6,555 bases of DNA from assembly GCA_012515885.1 (NCBI GenBank), contig JAAYXN010000041.1, positions 1 through 6,555 of the forward strand, given 5' to 3'. The position numbers and the translations under genes are program-made. Each line of letters opens with the position of its first letter. The first letter of the stretch is position 1. Of this stretch, positions 5,194 to 6,555 are shown one piece after another. This stretch comes from Rhodococcus sp. (in: high G+C Gram-positive bacteria). GTDB lineage: Bacteria > Actinomycetota > Actinomycetes > Mycobacteriales > Mycobacteriaceae. The notes under the pieces were generated by a model. The model did no database searches and was not told the origin of the DNA. It saw nothing but the letters and a program-made list of their open reading frames with translations.

Positions 5194-6098
5194 CGCTGAC
5201 ACCTGAAGACGTACGTACCGTCGTATTCAAAAGTTCGACGCTGCTCCGTCACGGCTACGATATGGGCGAGGTCGACGACTTCCTCGACGAAGTCGCGCTC
5301 ACCATCGAAGACCTCCTCAAAGCACAACAGACCGCAAAACCCAACGGTCAGGGCGCACCAGGTCAAGGTGCACCCAGCCAAGGCGCGCCGGGTCAGGGCG
5401 GGCCGGGCATGCAGGGCATCATGGGCCCCAATGGCCCCATGGGTCCGCGTCTGGGACCGGGGCAGGGCGCACCGGGCCAGGGTGCTCCAGTTCAGGGTGC
5501 TCACAGCGGGCAACCTGTCCCCAACACCCCTAGCGGTCCACGCAACCCCGGTCAGCAGCCCGGCGGTGGTCGTCCCCCCGGCCCCGATCAGCAGCGCCTC
5601 ATCGCTGACCTGCGTGGCCGCGTCCGCGACCTGGAAAACGAACTCGCCGCAGCACGTAAAGCCACCCCTGCGCCGTCGCAAAACGCAAATGCTCCCGCAG
5701 GGGACCTGCTGCGTCGTCTCGACGAGTTGGAGCGCGAAAACACGCAGCTGCGCAAAGAATCCGAAAAGGATCTGGTCGGTATCTCCACGCGTGCCGTCAA
5801 CCTCCTCACGCAAGCACAGCGCACCGCTGACCGCACGATCGCCGACGCAGACAAGTACGCACGCGATCTCGTGATGAACGCGCGCGCCCAGTTCCAGGAG
5901 ATCCTCCAACGCGCACAAGCACTTTCACGCGTCAGCGGCATCGACGACGAGAACCGCGTGGGTGGCACCACCACGGCAGAGCTGGAATACGTGCGCAACT
6001 GCGCGCAGCTGGCGCAAGCCCAGTTGCAGTCACTGCTTGCCACACTGCCCAGCGAAGCACCGATCCCGCAGCGCCCTGAAGGACTACCCCGGCAGTAG
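5190..6098 (+). CDS. DivIVA-domain coiled-coil protein with Gly-Gln-Pro repeat linker
   Basis: The 302-residue protein opens with a DivIVA-type N-terminal domain: LTPEDVRTVVF (3-13), then HGYDMGEVDDFLDEV (21-35), the classic pattern for membrane-binding, pole-localising DivIVA/Wag31 relatives. Residues 53-131 are a flexible Gly/Pro/Gln linker with QGAP repeats and a short collagen-like stretch. Two coiled-coil segments follow (about 135-157 and 172-195), then a helical C-terminal part (197-245, QAQRTADRTIADADKYARDL) typical of the family. Family role: a cytoplasmic scaffold at curved membrane, recruiting cell-wall growth or division proteins. Whether it is the main Wag31 or a secondary paralogue cannot be told; the location outside a visible division cluster suggests a paralogue. 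The GTG start has GAGG at 5179-5182, seven bases upstream, and overlaps the flavohemoglobin stop by GTGA, so the two are likely cotranscribed and coupled. Confidence 0.88.
   Translation: MTLTPEDVRTVVFKSSTLLRHGYDMGEVDDFLDEVALTIEDLLKAQQTAKPNGQGAPGQGAPSQGAPGQGGPGMQGIMGPNGPMGPRLGPGQGAPGQGAPVQGAHSGQPVPNTPSGPRNPGQQPGGGRPPGPDQQRLIADLRGRVRDLENELAAARKATPAPSQNANAPAGDLLRRLDELERENTQLRKESEKDLVGISTRAVNLLTQAQRTADRTIADADKYARDLVMNARAQFQEILQRAQALSRVSGIDDENRVGGTTTAELEYVRNCAQLAQAQLQSLLATLPSEAPIPQRPEGLPRQ
5346..5504 (+). repeat. In-gene 15-bp-period repeat encoding QGAP units and Gly-X-Y triplets
   Basis: Residues 53-105 of the DivIVA-domain protein contain Gln-Gly-Ala-Pro at 54-57, 59-62, 64-67, 92-95 and 97-100, and a variant QGAH at 102-105, all on a five-residue period within two blocks. 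Between the blocks glycine recurs every third residue at 73, 76, 79, 82 and 85, as in collagen-like tracts. The DNA units differ at wobble positions, so the array is not freshly amplified. Confidence 0.85.
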
Positions 6099-6184
6099 TG
6101 GACCGGGTCAACTAACTGCCCAGTCTGCGTACATGCGGGCGAGGCAAGGCATAACCTTCTTTACGTAGGGCACGTACGCGGAAG

Positions 6185-6189
6185 GGAGG
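6185..6189 (+). promoter_or_regulatory. Shine-Dalgarno that decides the crcB start
   Basis: GGAGG within AAGGGAGGT (6182-6190) lies four bases before GTG 6194. The spacing is slightly short, but this is the strongest ribosome site in the window. The next in-frame common start falls inside the first membrane helix, so GTG 6194 is the likely start. Confidence 0.75.
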
Positions 6190-6193
6190 TTCG

Positions 6194-6555
6194 GTGCCGA
6201 CATCGGATGGCCCAGATTTGCCGCAAGACCCAGACTCGCCGGTCGAAGCAACGACGCCCACACCGCTGCATCTGCGCCCAGGCGCGATCGCCGCCGTCGC
6301 TGTCGGCGGCGTTTTTGGGACGCTGGTGCGCTACCAGGTGGGCGTCATCTTCCCGACTCCCGAAGGCCACTGGCCGACGCCGACGTTCATCATGAACATC
6401 CTCGGCGCGTTCCTGCTCGGTGTACTGATCGAATCGCTCGTGCGGGCCGGTGACGATTCGGGTTGGCGGCAGACGGCGCGGCTAGGGCTCGGTACCGGGT
6501 TCCTGGGCGCTTTCACCACCTATAGCGCCATCGCCGTCGACACCAACCTGCTTGC
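6194..6555 (+). CDS. crcB: CrcB/Fluc-type fluoride channel subunit, 5' part
   Basis: The frame runs off the window after 120 codons. A polar, Pro/Asp-rich N-terminus (1-29) precedes a first membrane helix with the family pattern GGVFGTLVRY (38-47). Then come PTPTFIMNILGAFLLG (61-76), containing the conserved Asn68, and GLGTGFLGAFTTYSAIAVDT (98-117), the third-helix signature. Fluc proteins are small membrane channels that export fluoride as dual-topology dimers. Where homodimeric members have Phe in the TTF-S-x-F 'Phe box', this protein has Tyr110 and Ile113. Many actinobacteria carry paired crcB genes forming heterodimers, so a second copy just downstream is expected but not visible. The 95-bp gap before it (6099-6193) has no clear promoter beyond a weak TAACCT at 6152-6157, no terminator, and nothing resembling a fluoride riboswitch. 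Read-through from the DivIVA gene is possible. Confidence 0.9.
   Translation, partial: MPTSDGPDLPQDPDSPVEATTPTPLHLRPGAIAAVAVGGVFGTLVRYQVGVIFPTPEGHWPTPTFIMNILGAFLLGVLIESLVRAGDDSGWRQTARLGLGTGFLGAFTTYSAIAVDTNLL

Noticed and set aside
5103..5918. 271-codon open frame on the minus strand opposite the DivIVA gene
   Set aside because: It lies fully antisense to a well-supported gene, has no family motif, and its openness follows from the repeat and codon bias of the + strand gene.
6141..6159. DtxR/IdeR-like iron box before crcB
   Set aside because: Only one half (TAACCT) matches; about 9 of 19 positions agree with the consensus, and the downstream gene is not an iron gene.
6099..6193. Fluoride riboswitch upstream of crcB
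   Set aside because: The conserved GGNGAUGG-type start and pseudoknot arrangement of the crcB motif are not seen in this short gap.

Overview
The window reads as actinobacterial chromosome. It has moderately high GC (about 60% by eye), tight ATGA/GTGA gene junctions, GTG starts, a DivIVA-type polar-growth protein and one apparently leaderless promoter. These traits fit a Corynebacterium-like or related actinobacterium, but the genus cannot be fixed from the sequence alone. All supported genes lie on the + strand and fill most of the window.

Region 1 (2-1602) is an iron-uptake pair. It holds the 3' part of a ferric-siderophore ABC transporter substrate-binding protein and, overlapping it by ATGA, a siderophore-interacting protein (cytosolic flavin ferric-siderophore reductase). 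The latter carries an unusual His-Gly tail encoded by an 18-bp tandem repeat.

Region 2 (1735-5193) is a cluster of three related oxidoreductases. First comes a globin-reductase fusion of flavohemoglobin type (1735-2949) whose usual distal haem residues are replaced. Then comes a globin-less reductase (3029-3772), probably leaderless and closest to the first gene. Last is a second globin-reductase fusion (4006-5193) that keeps the canonical distal Tyr/Gln. A possible 24-codon upstream ORF with its own Shine-Dalgarno runs into the start of the last gene through an ATGA overlap. With the siderophore reductase, four ferredoxin-reductase-fold flavoproteins stand in a row.

Region 3 (5190-6555) has a DivIVA-domain protein that overlaps the second flavohemoglobin by GTGA and carries a Gly-Gln-Ala-Pro repeat linker. 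It is followed by the 5' part of a crcB/Fluc fluoride-channel gene cut by the window edge.

A plausible reading is an iron/haem and oxygen- or NO-responsive redox island next to a cell-pole gene. The most noteworthy signal is the divergence of three tandem reductases: one with an intact distal haem pocket, one with an altered pocket, and one with no globin. No RNA genes, CRISPR arrays, insertion sequences or convincing intrinsic terminators were seen.
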